A stretch of 14,576 nucleotides of DNA, from assembly GCA_945900935.1 (NCBI GenBank), contig CAMDKT010000068.1, forward strand, positions 1 to 14,576, in the 5' to 3' direction. The translations under genes and the position numbers were made by a program. The notes under the pieces are model-generated. The model was not told the DNA's origin. It saw only the letters and a list, made by a program, of their open reading frames with translations, and ran no database searches. Numbering within the stretch: the first letter of the stretch is position 1; every line of letters begins with the position of its first letter. Below are positions 14,235 through 14,576 of the stretch, piece by piece. The DNA comes from Candidatus Sulfopaludibacter sp. SbA3. GTDB lineage: Bacteria; Acidobacteriota; Terriglobia; Bryobacterales; Bryobacteraceae.

Positions 14235-14576
14235 CAGCCCTCGAAAAAGCTGCCAATCGCACGGAATTTCTCGTACCTGTGATCCACCAGTTCTTTCGGT
14301 GTCAACCCGGCCAATTTCCCCAATGCCGCCTGCAGTCCGGCGTCCAGGCTCGCCGCCGACGCTTCCCAATCGTTCTGCGCCCCGCCATTCGGCTCCGGAA
14401 TCACGCCGTCAATCAGCCTCAGTTCCAACAGGTCGCGCGCCGTCAATCGCAGCGCGTTCGCCGCCAACTCGGCCTTGCCCGCGTCGCGCCAGATAATGGC
14501 CGCGCAGGATTCCGGACTGATCACCGAATAAATCGCGTTTTCCATCATCAGCACAATGTTCGCCACGCCCATCGCC
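14234..14576 (-). CDS. accA: Acetyl-CoA carboxylase carboxyltransferase subunit alpha (C-terminal part)
   Basis: The frame enters from the right edge and encodes the last ~114 residues of AccA, the alpha subunit of the cytoplasmic carboxyltransferase that moves CO2 from carboxybiotin to acetyl-CoA in fatty acid synthesis. Diagnostic blocks are NIVLMMENAIYSVISPESCA, IIWRDAGKAELAANALRLTA, DLLELRLIDGVIPEPNGGA and the late ELVDHRYEKFRAIG. The stop TGA (14234-14236) overlaps the start of the small anchored protein gene. The N-terminal part lies beyond the window. It is the most upstream visible gene of the minus-strand unit that continues to the ABC ATPase. Confidence 0.93.
   Translation of the reverse strand, partial: AMGVANIVLMMENAIYSVISPESCAAIIWRDAGKAELAANALRLTARDLLELRLIDGVIPEPNGGAQNDWEASAASLDAGLQAALGKLAGLTPKELVDHRYEKFRAIGSFFEG

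Overview
The window is about 60% G+C, gene-dense bacterial chromosome. The gene content is an M28 and an M24 secreted peptidase, a Tat-type sulfatase with a short RRxFL leader, a BlaI/M56 remnant, a Cu2 monooxygenase and a DUF6526 protein. This combination is typical of Acidobacteriota, most like the Bryobacterales/Solibacter group. That placement is inferred from gene style, not from a marker gene.

Layout. Positions 2-2591 (+) hold the 3' end of a copper type II monooxygenase, a cytochrome P450 starting 4 bp later, and a PPOX-fold flavin-binding-type protein. Positions 2588-4201 (-) encode a secreted M28 peptidase that shares its stop (CTAG) with the preceding gene. Positions 4283-6907 (+) are the sulfate-activation pair cysD-cysN; CysN carries an extra C-terminal domain that looks like an APS kinase with its P-loop deleted. 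Positions 6913-7724 (-) are a two-gene unit: a DUF6526 membrane protein translationally coupled to an unknown 127-residue protein. Positions 7745-8291 (-) hold no intact gene but the collapsed remains of a blaI-blaR1-type (BlaI repressor/M56 sensor) pair. Positions 8311-11152 (+) are a sulfatase and an exported M24 aminopeptidase. Positions 11168-11704 (+) are a small membrane-protein gene split by an in-frame TAG. Positions 11705-14576 (-) are one likely transcription unit: the accA 3' end, a small anchored Cys-containing protein, a MacA-like periplasmic adaptor (GTG start) and a MacB/LolD-type ATPase with no permease next to it.

How the genes work together. CysD and CysN make APS from sulfate. 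The adaptor and ATPase would be two of the three parts of an efflux or lipoprotein-type ABC system. The two peptidases and the sulfatase are exported degradative enzymes. The first three genes suggest oxidative chemistry on an unknown substrate.

Main points for a second look: the CysN fusion to a dead APS-kinase-like domain; the BlaI/M56 relic with two deletion joints; the TAG-split membrane gene; a repeated TATAxT-N7/8-ATG arrangement implying leaderless mRNAs; and three convergent gene pairs whose stops overlap, abut or lie within 5 bp. No RNA genes, CRISPR arrays, insertion sequences, or convincing intrinsic terminators were seen.
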